The notes beneath the pieces were generated by a model that saw nothing but the letters and a program-made list of their open reading frames with translations, was not told the origin of the DNA and searched no databases. Both the position numbers and the translations under genes were made by a program. A DNA stretch of 64,000 nt, from assembly GCA_963828825.1 (NCBI GenBank), contig CAWHGF010000004.1:1087045-1151044 (forward strand). The letters run 5' to 3'. Origin of the DNA: Bog-473 sp963828825 (lineage in GTDB: Bacteria > Actinomycetota > Acidimicrobiia > Acidimicrobiales > RAAP-2). The number at the start of each line of letters is the position of its first letter. The stretch's first letter is position 1. This document shows, one piece after another, positions 18,914-29,874 of this stretch.

Positions 18914-19870
18914 TTAATGTCCCGCGGACCGTATCAGGCCCGCGAAGTCCAGAGGGACGTAGACACCGGTGATCCGTATTTGCCCAGTGAGTGCAGGAAG
19001 TGCCCAAGCACATTCCAATGAAATCACGCCATCGGGGCTCTCCTGGTTCGTTGAGGCTCGATTCTCTGTCGAATCGCCAACGGGCTTCTTTGTATGAAGA
19101 CCAGCCGATCGAGGCCGGAAGCAGATCCCATCGGAACCCGCTTCGACGGGCCTCTCAATCCGACGCGCCGCCACAACGTATCCCTAGGTTCCCTCAAAGG
19201 GCACAGCAATAGCAGTGTCAGCAAAGGAACGGCGGTCACTCAGCCTCGTCACGCCAGATTTCGACACGGGACGATCACCAGTAAGCCGTAGGCGTCCGTT
19301 CTCACCTTGACGAGCTTGTCTGTGTGAGTCGTCAGGCAGTCGGTCTTGTATTCGCGGGTAACGCTTGTCGACCGTTGTGGAATTCGATGAAACGGTAGTT
19401 CGTCATGGAAATCCGAACGCCGTCACGACGACACCCTATATAACGAAAAGTGGTCGAACGGCGCGGACATCCATGCGCTCATCGATCTAACTCACATCGC
19501 AGCCGGAACCGCCACCGCACTCGTAAGAAGTATCACGGGAAACCACCCTGTAGCGAGAGACAAGGTGCTGACGAGTTCACGATGCAGTGATGAATCAGAC
19601 CATGGCGTAGGCCACGAAAAAAAATCGTAACCAGTCTTCTCCGCCGATCGGCACCGATCAGCAACAGTCCGAAAATAAAGGCAAAACACATGACGGATGC
19701 CATGATCAAAAGGATCGAGGGTGTCGAAGGCCCATCGGTCCCGAACACGAGTGGGCAAAGAGACGCCCGCCCGTTGCCTTCAAGACAGCGGGAATGGAGG
19801 CGCGCATAAGACGGGTCGCCCGACGCCACGACGTGCATCATCGACGAAGGGGCGTCTGAGCGGCCCGAAA
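18914..19870 (-). pseudogene. Decayed membrane-protein gene (unidentified)
   Basis: No intact gene is seen in this nearly 1-kb stretch. On the minus strand, pieces in different frames look like protein: a helix PSILLIMASVMCFAFIFGLL preceded by a Cys-containing loop (19690-19800), a second hydrophobic piece FPVILLTSAVAVPAAM ending near 19495, and a C-terminal piece ending with GVYVPLDFAGLIRSAGH at 18914. Together they suggest a membrane protein broken by several frameshifts, perhaps a relative of the sugar-processing membrane proteins nearby. Family not identified. Confidence 0.35.
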
Positions 19871-19925
19871 AGATAGGGACACCCTTGGCAATAACCTCGG
19901 CCGATATGGCCGCTAGGCTCGCTTC

Positions 19926-21257
19926 TTGGCGATGCGGACCGCTGGCAAAATGCGGCATCATGTTCGCATGGCCGCTCAAGGCGAACCAGTACGGCCGAAA
20001 AAAGGCAACGAGCTTGCGACGATCCTTGACCCGCTGCCGGCCGCCACCGTTGACAGTGGCACCGACCGTACTGGTACCACCACCCGTGTGCGGCGGCTTC
20101 TCCCATCCGGCGATGAAGCAGGAACTCCTCCGGAGGACCGCGCCTTTCGGCCTGACATCCAAGGGCTGCGGGCTGTCGCTGTCCTGCTCGTTGTGATTGT
20201 CCACGCACAGCTCAGATTTCTGTACGGAGGATTCTTTGGCGTCGATGTCTTTTTCGTGATCTCCGGGTTCGTCATTACCGGCCTTTTGCTACGCGAACGT
20301 TCCGTAACAGGAAAGACCAGAATCTTGGCGTTCTACGGTCGCCGCGCTCGTCGGATTGTTCCGGCAGCCATGTTGGTGATCGTTGTGTCAATCGTCGCCG
20401 AACGCATCTTCATTGGTGCCAGCGCCGCCGACTTCGCAGCGAGTCAGGCCAGGTGGGCGTCGGTCTTTCTGGCCAATTTCTGGAGTTCGGGACACGAAAA
20501 CATCCTTTCTCCACGACTAGCGCCTCTCGGAGCCTACTGGTCCTTGGCGGTCGAAGAGCAGTTCTACTTGGTGTACCCAATGCTCCTGGTCGTGATCGCA
20601 ATTGTTGCACGTAGTCGCTCACTCCGGGTCAAGCTAGGAGTACTTCTTGGTGCTATCGCTGTCGGGTCCTTTACATGGTCTGTGGTTTCATCTTCCGGGC
20701 TCGGCGTTTTGACCTCCTATTCCTCGCCGTTCACGCACGCGTGGGAGCTGGCAGTTGGCGGACTGCTTGCGGTCTGTGCGGGCTGGGCTAGGAAGCTGCC
20801 GTTGGCATTGGCCACGTCGATGACCTGGGTCGGGCTCGGCACTATCTTTCTGGCGGCCGTCATTGTCAAAGGGCCGAGCGATTACCCCGGGTATATCGCA
20901 GCCCTCCCGGTTGGTGCGACGGCTCTAGTCATTGCTGGGGGCACGGCTGCACCCCGATGGGGGGCTGAGGCGCTGCTCAAACTGGCACCGTTCAAGTGGC
21001 TCGGACTGTGGTCGTTTTCCATTTACCTCTGGCACTACCCGATCTTGATCGTCGCAACACAACACTGGCGCCGCACCAACATCCCGACGAACCTGCTGCT
21101 TGCCGGAGCGGCCGTTGCCCTTGCTGCAGGCACCTATTTCGCGATTGAGAACCCGATACGCCATTGGTCTTTTCTGACTCGGTTTCCCCTGGCGAGCGTC
21201 GTAGGGGGCATAGGTCTGATCGTGACGGGAATCGTCATCGTTACGTTCGCCATATAG
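19926..21257 (+). CDS. Acyltransferase-3 family membrane protein (no SGNH domain)
   Basis: 443 residues, start uncertain (a TTG at 19926; ATGs at residues 3, 9 and 15). Membrane O-acyltransferase features: FRPDIQGLRAVAVLLVVIVH with the catalytic-type His, FFGVDVFFVISGFVITGLLL, RRARRIVPAAMLV, and AYWSLAVEEQFYLVYPMLLV. About 10 membrane helices. It matches the membrane half of the 35854 protein closely but stops after the last helix (IGLIVTGIVIVTFAI) with no SGNH tail. It may work with a separate esterase or may be truncated. Role: adding acetyl or other acyl groups to surface sugars from the cytosolic side. Confidence 0.85.
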   Translation: MAMRTAGKMRHHVRMAAQGEPVRPKKGNELATILDPLPAATVDSGTDRTGTTTRVRRLLPSGDEAGTPPEDRAFRPDIQGLRAVAVLLVVIVHAQLRFLYGGFFGVDVFFVISGFVITGLLLRERSVTGKTRILAFYGRRARRIVPAAMLVIVVSIVAERIFIGASAADFAASQARWASVFLANFWSSGHENILSPRLAPLGAYWSLAVEEQFYLVYPMLLVVIAIVARSRSLRVKLGVLLGAIAVGSFTWSVVSSSGLGVLTSYSSPFTHAWELAVGGLLAVCAGWARKLPLALATSMTWVGLGTIFLAAVIVKGPSDYPGYIAALPVGATALVIAGGTAAPRWGAEALLKLAPFKWLGLWSFSIYLWHYPILIVATQHWRRTNIPTNLLLAGAAVALAAGTYFAIENPIRHWSFLTRFPLASVVGGIGLIVTGIVIVTFAI

Positions 21258-21466
21258 CCTGGAGTTCAATACGTGAATGCGCCTCAGAAATCGGCGACTC
21301 CCACCATCGGTCGAAGAGGTAATTGCGCTTTGATGGATGCTTCACTCCCTTTAGGGTGACATTAGCTTGGGCCGCTTTCGATTGGCGAGACCACCGCGGT
21401 GGCGACTTCATTGAAGGCTCCGACAGAGGGACATATCGGGACAGGGGCCTGTCGCCTCAATCACGG

Positions 21467-22610
21467 TCATTGGCGGCGGATGCCCGAGGCTGAATTCGTC
21501 GTGTGGACGAGGACTGGGCCTGAGCTAGCCGGGACGCCACTGAGAAACTCGTCCTGTCCAAATGTTACCGATACCTCGTGGACATTCGAATCGGTAAGAA
21601 TCGTGAAGCGGTAAGTCCTGGACTCTTGGATCGGTAGGGCCGCAATACCAACGGAACCAAGCGGCCCTGCAAAGCTGAAACAGATTACACCGGCTCCATA
21701 TGGCTGCAACGAAGGGATACTCACAGATTTGGTGCCCGCCGTCACCAAGGGAACACTCGATCCGATATCGGTGACGGGTCCGTGGAAAGTGATATCAACA
21801 GTGTGACGGATGCTTGAACCTAGCTCCACAGGCTGCCAAGAGTTTGTAGGTCCACGGCATTGAAGAGAGGACCATGATCGCCCGACAAGCTAAGGCCATC
21901 CGAAATGTAGAGGCTTGTACAGTCGCCTACGATGAACAACTGATCGGCCGATGTGAAGGTCGGCAGGACATTACCTCGTACGACGTTTGCTGCCAAGGGG
22001 TCGCCCGTAATGTCACTGATGGATTTCTGGAACTCGACATAGTGAAGAACCCGGTTACCTGACCACTCCCCCTGGGACGTGATGGCGATATCCATCTTCG
22101 CTGCAACACCGAAGACCCCTAGAGCGGTCACTATTGCCAGCGCGAAGTAGCGGATCGTTCGGCGACTAACTTCCAATCGGCGGCAAACGTCGATCATGCC
22201 AACGGTACTGGCCAGGATGACGAACGGAAGGAAGTCAGCTACGAACCGGAAGGAAGATCCACCCAAAGATCATCACCGCAACACACCCGGTCATCGCCGC
22301 GAGAAGAATAACGCGAAAGAATATCGGATCGTCCTTCCGGTCGGGCACGAAATGCGCTGATCAGACCCCAAAGGCTGGGCAATGAAGAGCGGGGGCATCG
22401 ACGACGGCACACTTGCGACGCTATCCCTGCCGTTCAATACCATGCCCATCCGAGCTGGACCGGGTGGAAGCGTGATGAATGGGAACCGCAGTCAGCCGCA
22501 GGCCTCCCGATTGAAAGTACGCAAGCAAGGTGCTTGGCAAGAAGTGAAGACCGAACTACGACCCCGTTGTTGACACGACTGGCCCTGAAGAGCTGGTAGA
22601 TAATCTGTTC
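21467..22610 (-). pseudogene. Decayed copy of the large membrane-protein family seen at 40079-44466
   Basis: Minus-strand pieces in several frames line up in order with the 40079-42175 protein: LHFLPSTLLAYFQSGGLRLT (near 22550), FPFITLPPGPARM, LPSLWGLISAFRARPEGR, FFRVILLAAMTGCVAVMIFG, FRFVADFLPFVILASTVGM, then SDITGDPLAANVVRGN and a C-terminal beta-rich tail ending at 21467. At least four frame changes and a missing N-terminal half make it clearly non-functional. The G+C and codon use look lower than in the intact copies. No gene is seen between 22610 and 22940. Confidence 0.75.
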
Positions 22611-22943
22611 GGAGCTGGACAAGCCGACGAGGTGGCCAGACTTTGAATAGCTAACTGCGCCGTGCGCAGACTCTCGCTGGGTTCGACAGCGACAACTTGC
22701 CGTCTAATCTCCCGGCGACGCGGTCCTTCTGTTGTCGGCGATGGAACGGAGCGATCGCGCGCACTTGGCCAAAGGGTCATCAGCGGCTCCGATGCCACTG
22801 AGTGCGGCGGCCAAATCCACTGAAAACGGCTCGCCAACCTCGGTGCTCTAGGTTGATTGGCAGGCTCTTCAGGGGCTTGGCCGAAGCTCTCAACGGGTCA
22901 TCACTTCGCACCACTGCAGCAGGTGCGTGCCCGAGGGAATCAG

Positions 22944-23620
22944 TCACTGGTCCACCGGATATGTCAGCCCGAATCGCCTCCTGATCATGGCGCGTGTATT
23001 CCAGCGACTGGAATCTCGTAAAACGCTACGTTGATCCCGGACATGTTCCGCAGTCGCCATGGATAAAAAACGAAGGCGGCCCACGGAGACCGGCCGTGAA
23101 AGGCGGGCTATAGCCCAATGAGGAGGAGCTAAGCCGGCCCCCAGGACTGCGAATATTGCCGCATGGGCGGTAGCACAAGCATCAGATGCCCCCACTTGAC
23201 GCATGATACGCCACAAGAGATGGGCAAGACAAAGGTGAGCGACAAACAGGAGGCATAGAATGGCGCATAGGTCCGAGGCCGAACAGGTCGACCAGTAGCC
23301 GATAGATGAGTATCGGCACAGTCGACCAGTGTTCGTTGTGTGGCGCGAAAAGCGCATGGATTGTCAAAGGCTGCGTGGCGCGGACGATCATGTCCCATTC
23401 GTCTCCGATGAACCACGCGTTAATATTCAGCACGAACATAATGGCGAATGCAAGGACAAGCGTCCCTAGGTGAATGGCAGCCAACCACGGGATGAGTGTC
23501 GCATCTTCGCCTCGACTGAGTTCTTCGATTGGATCCGTGCCATCTGCATTGTTGCGGAGGAACTTTGTGCTTTGTCGCGACTTGAATCGGCTTCAGCCAG
23601 AGCTTGCCCCGGACATTGTC
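22944..23620 (-). pseudogene. Decayed N-terminal part of a polytopic membrane protein
   Basis: The N-terminal part reads DPIEELSRGEDATLIPWLAA, a membrane helix (LGTLVLAFAIMFVLNINAWF), then IGDEWDMIVRATQP and LFAPHNEHWSTVPILIYRLL. The next piece, in another frame, is YSSIGYW...DLCAILCLLFVAHLCLAHLLW and GAGLAPPHWAIA. The DEWD plus HNEHW pair resembles the QWNDV plus HNENR loop of the proteins at 23709, 32476 and 38178, so a distant relative is likely. The C-terminal half is missing. A promoter or remnant of the next gene may lie in 23620-23708. Confidence 0.55.
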
Positions 23621-23708
23621 GAAGTAATGCGGTGGTCCCCGCCTGAGACCTGCCAGCTGGTAGGGAATCGGGTGTCCACCAAGCCTGGACCCGACATCAG
23701 CAAATGCT

Positions 23709-25235
23709 CTATCGGCCGGACAACTTCCCCGTGAGATTTGGTTCCTCGATGGCCCCGATGGCACCAGTCCCGCGAGAGTGACGAGTCCCAGCAAAGAGCG
23801 ACAGATGAAGAGCCTCGGCGATACGGACCTGCATCCTGGTGTATGCGGCTGCCTGGTAGAAGTTCAAGTTTTCCAATACCTCGAGGTCACTTACCCGGTT
23901 GATGTTTTGTGCGGTCGATGCGGATTTCAACTCGGCCACGTGGATGGTCCGGGCTCCATCCACTCCGTTTCCGACTCCGATGATGGGCTGTAAGGCGAGG
24001 AAAGCCAACACGAGCCACATTGCATATCGATAGGTATTTGGTCCCTTTACGATCAGCAGCCGCTCGAAAGATCTCTTGGGTGGATCCGCCTCACGCCGTC
24101 TTACCTGAGATTTTCGGTCGAGCAACACCATGTAAACGCCGATCAGTATCCAGACATCGTAGATCGTGTAACCCGAGGAACTAGCGCCCCAATAGCCCAG
24201 TCTGTGCCGTCCGAGGGCAACAACAATGGAAAACAACAGACCGAACCATATGAGTGCAGCACCAACGGGACTCGCGCCCGCCTTGTCCGGCCTGAGACCG
24301 CACACCCCGAGGGCCGCCACAGCCAGGACCACGATGATGAGCCCAAGCAACAGAATCCCAGTGTTGCTTCCGCCCGGCTCAATCGGCACGCCGAGCACGT
24401 CCCCAATTGCGAAAATGGCAAAAAGGATCGGCGATACCGCGTGATGGGTGAGGGAACTAGGGAACACGCTTCCAGCCTTAAGGTTCAAGTGGTAGAGATA
24501 AAGAGCTGTCGTTGCGCAAGCCGCGGCGATCCACGCGGTCAAGCAGCGGCGTGAGCGACCACGGAAGAGAAGAAGCACCAATCCGACCGGCCAAACGAGA
24601 AGGCCTTGCAGCGACGAGAAACTTCCTACCACCCCGGCACCAATCGCAAGTGCAAGAACGGGCGCAGTAAGTTCGTTGCGGTCCAGGAGCACGACTACGA
24701 CGGCCAAGGCCAGCAGCACCAGGTACCACGCCATCTGGAATCCCCATAAGGTCGCTCCGTATTGGACGACGGAGCAAGCCAAAATGACGACCGGGCAGTA
24801 GTAGAGCCACGGGACCGCAGGAGATCGTCGCTTGTGGGCATGGATCAAGAGAAATGTTGAAGCGACGAGCATCATGCCGCTCAAAAGCTCTTCCACACGG
24901 ATGTTGAAGTGGGTGGTATGAGCCAGTGCGACGACGACAAGGTTCGGGAAAAGAAGTCTGTCCTCGTTGTGTTGCGTCCACATCGTGCTGCAGCTCAACG
25001 GATGCGAGTAACACTGGTGAATTACGGTCATGTCACTCCAGCCATCCTGGTACGGGATGTTGACCCCATAATGGAGGATCAACCAGAAGTACCCAACGAC
25101 TGGGATACCGAAGCCGATGATCGTGACCAGGTTCACCAACCTGGGGTTCAAATGGTCAACAAGTCGCGGCGGAGCCGCTGCTTGAGCCTGTGGATCGGAA
25201 CTCGTCATCGCAGGTTCAACCGTTTGATCAGACAC
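23709..25235 (-). CDS. Polytopic membrane protein, family A member without the C-terminal Ig-like domain
   Basis: 508 residues from ATG 25235 (MSDQTVEPAM). About ten membrane helices. Shared with the proteins at 32476, 38178 and 58648: a first external loop with QDGWSDMTV and STMWTQHNEDRLLFPNLVVV, then HAHKRRSPAVPWLYYCPV, GATLWGFQMAWYLVLLALAV and SSLQGLLVWPVGLVLLL. The relatives continue about 100 residues further with an Ig-like domain; this one ends after SLFAGTRHSRG... without it, so the 3' end is probably truncated by decay of the neighbouring DNA. Function unknown; the loop-plus-helices layout is that of GT-C enzymes. A conserved HNEnR loop could be part of an active site. Confidence 0.7.
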   Translation of the reverse strand: MSDQTVEPAMTSSDPQAQAAAPPRLVDHLNPRLVNLVTIIGFGIPVVGYFWLILHYGVNIPYQDGWSDMTVIHQCYSHPLSCSTMWTQHNEDRLLFPNLVVVALAHTTHFNIRVEELLSGMMLVASTFLLIHAHKRRSPAVPWLYYCPVVILACSVVQYGATLWGFQMAWYLVLLALAVVVVLLDRNELTAPVLALAIGAGVVGSFSSLQGLLVWPVGLVLLLFRGRSRRCLTAWIAAACATTALYLYHLNLKAGSVFPSSLTHHAVSPILFAIFAIGDVLGVPIEPGGSNTGILLLGLIIVVLAVAALGVCGLRPDKAGASPVGAALIWFGLLFSIVVALGRHRLGYWGASSSGYTIYDVWILIGVYMVLLDRKSQVRRREADPPKRSFERLLIVKGPNTYRYAMWLVLAFLALQPIIGVGNGVDGARTIHVAELKSASTAQNINRVSDLEVLENLNFYQAAAYTRMQVRIAEALHLSLFAGTRHSRGTGAIGAIEEPNLTGKLSGR

Positions 25236-25990
25236 CGCCGAGCACCGATGTCGGTAACTGGGAGCGTAGGGGTTCCATCAACTGTGTCGCCTCGCGAGTC
25301 AGGTGGTTTGTATCGGCGTAGAAATGGTGGTCATGCAGATCCAATGGGCATCCCGCCTCGTCGCAGAGGAAGTCGTCAGGAGCGAGTACGAGATCCAACG
25401 CATCCTTCACCAGAACGCCAGGATCTGCTCTCATCAACGGCTCGGCGGTGGAGACGCCGCCTGTCTCGTGGCTACCCAGGCCGCCAGGGATCGCTCCGTC
25501 AGACGGTTTCGGCAGGCTCGTATGGGACCGTGGGATCGCCGAGTATTTCCGCTGGACGTATTCCTTGATCCTGCATCCTGGTCAAGAAGCGCCTCGAAGA
25601 CGGTGCGCACCGACTCAACCTGTAGAGGTTCAAGCGGCACATTTCCATTCTTATCGAAGATCAGTCCCGAATATTGACTGCTCTGTTCGGACATATGACG
25701 CCCTCTGGTTCGGCTCACCCTCACGGCGCCCCCTTGGAGCACGTGCCGCGTCGCACGGTGAGGTGCGCGTCGGTCCGATAGCAAATCCCGGTTGCAGGAC
25801 GATGGAACACAGGGCACCCACAGGTCGTGATCCCTGCGCTACGCACGTATCGTCTCGCAGCGATGGCGCTCCATGCCAGGGACCGAGAGCGAGGGTCGAT
25901 TTGCTGAAAGTCCCGTGATCGACCTGATTGCACCCTGATCTGCTCCGGAGGGACCGCATACAGGGACGCTGAGTCACGTCTGGTTGTGAG
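25228..25990 (-). pseudogene. Decayed SGNH-domain part of an acyltransferase
   Basis: Minus-strand pieces match, in order, the SGNH part of the acyltransferase at 26121: AWSAIAARRYVRSAGITTCG (25800-25900 region), YSGLIFDKNGNVPLEPLQVE (about 25620-25680), a frame-shifted ILGDPTVPYEPAETV piece, and the tail DFLCDEAGCPLDLHDHHFYA with DTNHLTREATQLMEPL, the last holding the Asp-x-x-His end of SGNH hydrolases. Frames change several times and the membrane half is absent. The piece overlaps the first codons of the 23709-25235 gene. Confidence 0.7.
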
Positions 25991-26120
25991 AGTTCCAGGT
26001 CCTCCCTCGGCATTGGAGCAATCTGTGGCGGACGCTCCACTCGAAAGGTCGGTGAAGGTAGAGCCACCAGGGCATTCCGAATCATCCTGACCTCACAGCC
26101 GAGGAATACACGCCCAAGGG

Positions 26121-28236
26121 ATGTACTACGGTCTCAGCCGGTCGCAGCCGGAGGTGCCCGTCAGCATGAAACAGAGGGCAAGCGTCCCCCTGGGGGTCGG
26201 CACGCAGCTGACCTACATGCCCGCCCTCAATGGGATGCGAGCGATCTCAATTCTCGGCGTCCTGGCCTACCACGGCGGATTTGCCTGGGCCGCCAGCGGG
26301 TTCCTCGGCGTCAACGTGTTCTTCGTCCTGAGCGGGTTCCTCATCACCCTTCTGCTCATGAAGGAGTGGACTCGTTCGCAGACCATCCGGTTGCGTGCCT
26401 TCTGGGCCCGCCGAGCGCGCAGGCTCCTGCCCGCCCTGTTCGTGCTCCTCGCGGCGATCGGCCTTTATGCCCTGTTCTTCGCTCCCGCATCGACTCTGGG
26501 CCCGCTCCGAACGGACGGCCTCAGCACGTTGTTCTACTTCAGCAACTGGCACCAGATCCTCACCGATCAGGGCTACTTCACCCAGGTCTCAGCGCCATCC
26601 CCACTCCTCCACACCTGGTCGCTCGCCATCGAGGAGCAGTTCTACCTGGTGTGGCCAATCGTGGTCATCGTCGTGCTCAAGGTCACACGTTCGCCGCGAG
26701 TCCTCTTCGTTGTGGCCGTACTCGGAGTGCTGGCGTCAGCAGCCGAGATGGCAATCCTGTATCACCCTGGTGTCGATACGACTCGGCTCTACTACGGGAC
26801 CGATACCAGGGCCCAGGACATCCTGATCGGCGCCGCGCTCGGGATTCTGCTCTCGCGGCGGTCGCCGGTATCGAGCAAGCGGATGCAGGCGGGATTTTCG
26901 TGGATGGCGGTGACTGCCGCCATCGTCTTCGGTCTCGAGTGGTGGCGGATCAACGGATCCGCGACGATTCCCTATCAGGGCGGATTCCTGGTCGCTGACG
27001 TGATGGTCGCCCTTGTGATCTGCGGGGTCACCCTGGCACCTTCCGGGCTCCCTGCACGCGTGCTGTCGCTCCGACCCCTGACTTTTGTGGGGCAGATCTC
27101 CTATGGCCTCTATCTCTGGCACTGGCCGATCTTCCTCGTGCTCGACCAAGCGAGGACAGGGCTCGATAGTTACAGCCTGTTCGCCTTGCGCCTCTTGGTC
27201 ACCTTTGTCGTCGCCGTGCTCTCCTGGTACCTGGTGGAAACCCCGATCCGTCAGAAAACATTCGGAAGTTGGCGATCCTGGGCCTGGGTTCCGGTCGGTG
27301 CGGCCGTGGTCGTCGGCGTGCTGTTCATCACCACGGTGAGTAATCCCAACGAAGGGCAGAAGGCGTTTGCCGCCCAGATGGCGGTGGCGGGTGCACACTT
27401 CTTTGGCCCCTGCGTGTCACTGACGCCGGTCAGCACCAGCGAACTCCAAGAATGCTCCGGCGGCGATCCGACGAGCACAACTGATGTCGTCCTCGTCGGA
27501 GATTCCCATGCCGGGGCCTGGTTCAAAGCTGTCTCCAACGCCGCGAAGTCCGATGGCCTGCGCCTTATCGGAGTGAGCGAGCCGGGCTGCCCAGCCATTC
27601 CCGTGGAGGTCGCGGCGACCACGCCCATCGATACTCAGGAGTGCGTCGACCTCCGTCAGAAGTTTCAGGGGCTGCTCGCAGATTTGAAACCGAAAGCCCT
27701 GATCCTCACGCAACATGACGGTTATCTCGGATCGATTCTTGACAGGAACGGGTTGGTTCCGGCGAAGGACGTCCAGGTAAAACTTTGGCAGCAGGCGTAC
27801 GCTTCCTTCCTTACTTCTCTGCGCATCCGTGGCATAAGCCCCGCAGTCATCCTCGACAATCCAACCCTGCCATGGGAGCCGTCCGCATGTGTAGCCCAGA
27901 GAGGATTCAGTGAGCGCCTGCGAACCCAGCCGGACACAAGCCTTGAGCGTCAGTCGCCCGCTCCAAACGGCCGAACTCCAAGTGCTGCATCAACAGGGCG
28001 TGCCGTACTTCGCACCCGACACGGTGCTCTGCAATAGTGCGGGGTGTCCACTCGAGCTCAAAGGTCAGGCTGTGTACATGGACGAGAATCACCTTTCCCC
28101 CGAAGCGACGCGAGACATGGAACCGCAACTCAGGGTGCTTGCTCCAAAAGGCAATCGAACGAGCCGCATAAAGCACAGCGGTCGCATGCGAACGTTTTGT
28201 TGTTCAGGGATTGTCGTTCTTTGGCTTGGTGGATGA
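26121..28236 (+). pseudogene. Acyltransferase-3/SGNH fusion (OafA-like), with a +1 frameshift near the end
   Basis: Surface-sugar O-acyltransferase. N-terminal membrane half: LNGMRAISILGVLAYHGGFA, FLGVNVFFVLSGFLITLLLM, RRARRLLPALFVL, TWSLAIEEQFYLVWPIV, and about ten helices ending near residue 410. C-terminal SGNH half: VLVGDSHAGAWFKAV (nucleophile Ser), GCPAIPVEV, TQHDGYLGS and the DENHLSPEAT Asp/His pair. The last part lies in another frame; deleting one T at 27906-27907 gives CVAQRGSVSACEPSRTQAL and joins them. All catalytic residues are then present. Start: ATG 26121, or 26166 (MKQRASV) with GGAGG upstream. The gene is intact except for that single base. Confidence 0.82.
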
Positions 28237-28267
28237 CGAACGTTAAGCCGCCTTCCACATACTTGCT

Positions 28268-29665
28268 CTAGAGGTTGTAGTCGTGGACGAAAATCTTGAC
28301 GACGAGCCATGAGAGCATGATGACACTGCCGGTAACGATCCAACGGGTAGAACGCGGCACTTGCCTACTACGGCGAAAACAGTCAATGGTGAGTAGGGGC
28401 AGAGGTACGAACGGGTAGAGATATCGGCCTTGCGCCTCGGTGACCGGTAGTCCCACCGGTGTCCCATATACGAACAGCGTCGTCTCGACCAGAAGGATTC
28501 CTACCACCGTCAACGCGATCGGAAGCCACACCAAGGTGACGTTCCCGCAATTGATTTGGCGCTTCTCACCAAACTGAAGCTGATAGGCGTACCACAACGT
28601 CAACGCACCGACGATCACCAACCCGACTGGGGCGTAGATGTTGTCGGGAACCGAAGGGCGGGGAAAGCCTATTGAGAAGACGAATCCCGGCAGCCAGCGC
28701 GCCTCGCCCATGCTTTCGAAGAACGTACGCGCCAGGACCCAGACATAGCCAAACGGGTCGTGAAGGATGAACTCAACCTGCTTGTGCGGGTTCAAATCAT
28801 AGACGTCGCCAATCTTGATGTGTCGTGTGACAAAACTCCACACGCCCGCAAGTGCCACAACGACAGCAGCTGCGCCGGCCTGGAGGACCACAGGATGGAG
28901 ACGCGTCCGGCCGACCCTGGGCGCGGGCACCATGAATAGGAGCGGAGCAAAGATGAACATCGTGGGCTTCGTGAGCGAGAGGGATGCGAGTACGAGAAAC
29001 AGGAAAAGGAACGAGTGCCGATCCGGCACCTCGGAGTGACGGCACCGTAACGTAAGGCTGATCGCGAGGACTGCGAGGGCGATGGGCATTGGGTCGGCCG
29101 AATAGGTGGAAGCCAACAGCAGTGTCGTGGGGAACAAGCCCAGCACGAACAGCACCGGCTTTCCCACGGGTATCAGGCGAATCGCCACGTAGAAGATGCC
29201 GACGAAGGCGACGAGAGTTGCCAGACGACCGGCAAAGAAGATCAACGGAATAGGCGCATCGACTGCCCGCAAGAGGGCGACCGTGACAAGGGCCGGTAGA
29301 TATGCAGCGGGGCCGTTGAATGCAGCCGTCCCGTACGAGCCGAAGACGGGCGTGGCATTGCACGGGCGCGGGCTCTGGAAATACTGAGAAAACGAGAAGG
29401 GTCCCCGCCCCAACGAAGCACTGGCGAAGTGATTCATGTAGTCCGATACGCATTGTGGGATCGGCCCACCAGTCCGGCCATGCGCATCAATCCACGATCC
29501 GCTGGCGAAGGTCCAGATCCGATAGAAATGCCTCACCTCATCAAGACCTTGACCGGGAGGCTGGGCGAATACGAGGAACGTCCCGACCAAAAGGGCGAGA
29601 ACGGCATAGAGCGACGGGAGCTCTTTGAGCTTGCTCACGATCTGATCGTTTGCGCGGAATCGCAT
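28268..29665 (-). CDS. DUF2142-type polytopic membrane protein
   Basis: 465 residues from ATG 29665. After the first helix it has the acidic-loop motif GQGLDEVRHFYRIWTFASG, then LGLFPTTLLLASTYSADPMP and SLTKPTMFIFAPLLFMVP, and near the end PVTEAQGRYLYPFVPLPLL. These are hallmarks of DUF2142 membrane proteins, which are GT-C-like and are found in teichoic-acid/exopolysaccharide loci. About 11-12 helices. The tail ends at KIFVHDYNL with no soluble domain. It stands convergent with the acyltransferase at 26121 and divergent from the epimerase operon at 29875; the shared 209-bp gap must hold both promoters. Confidence 0.82.
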   Translation of the reverse strand: MRFRANDQIVSKLKELPSLYAVLALLVGTFLVFAQPPGQGLDEVRHFYRIWTFASGSWIDAHGRTGGPIPQCVSDYMNHFASASLGRGPFSFSQYFQSPRPCNATPVFGSYGTAAFNGPAAYLPALVTVALLRAVDAPIPLIFFAGRLATLVAFVGIFYVAIRLIPVGKPVLFVLGLFPTTLLLASTYSADPMPIALAVLAISLTLRCRHSEVPDRHSFLFLFLVLASLSLTKPTMFIFAPLLFMVPAPRVGRTRLHPVVLQAGAAAVVVALAGVWSFVTRHIKIGDVYDLNPHKQVEFILHDPFGYVWVLARTFFESMGEARWLPGFVFSIGFPRPSVPDNIYAPVGLVIVGALTLWYAYQLQFGEKRQINCGNVTLVWLPIALTVVGILLVETTLFVYGTPVGLPVTEAQGRYLYPFVPLPLLTIDCFRRSRQVPRSTRWIVTGSVIMLSWLVVKIFVHDYNL

Positions 29666-29874
29666 TCGGCTGGCTCTCCGGTTCTGGGAAGAGGGGCCCG
29701 TTCTCGAGGTGTCAAGCCCTTGCGTTCGGTTCGGTCGACTGTATCTCTACCAAATTCCTGACAACCCCCCTTTTGGCCGGGATCTCGATCTGGTGTCGTC
29801 GCAGCCCCATCTCATAGAGGCCCGGGCGGGTAGTAATGTCTGCGCTTGCTCCGGCAGGCGATGGAAGGGCGGTC

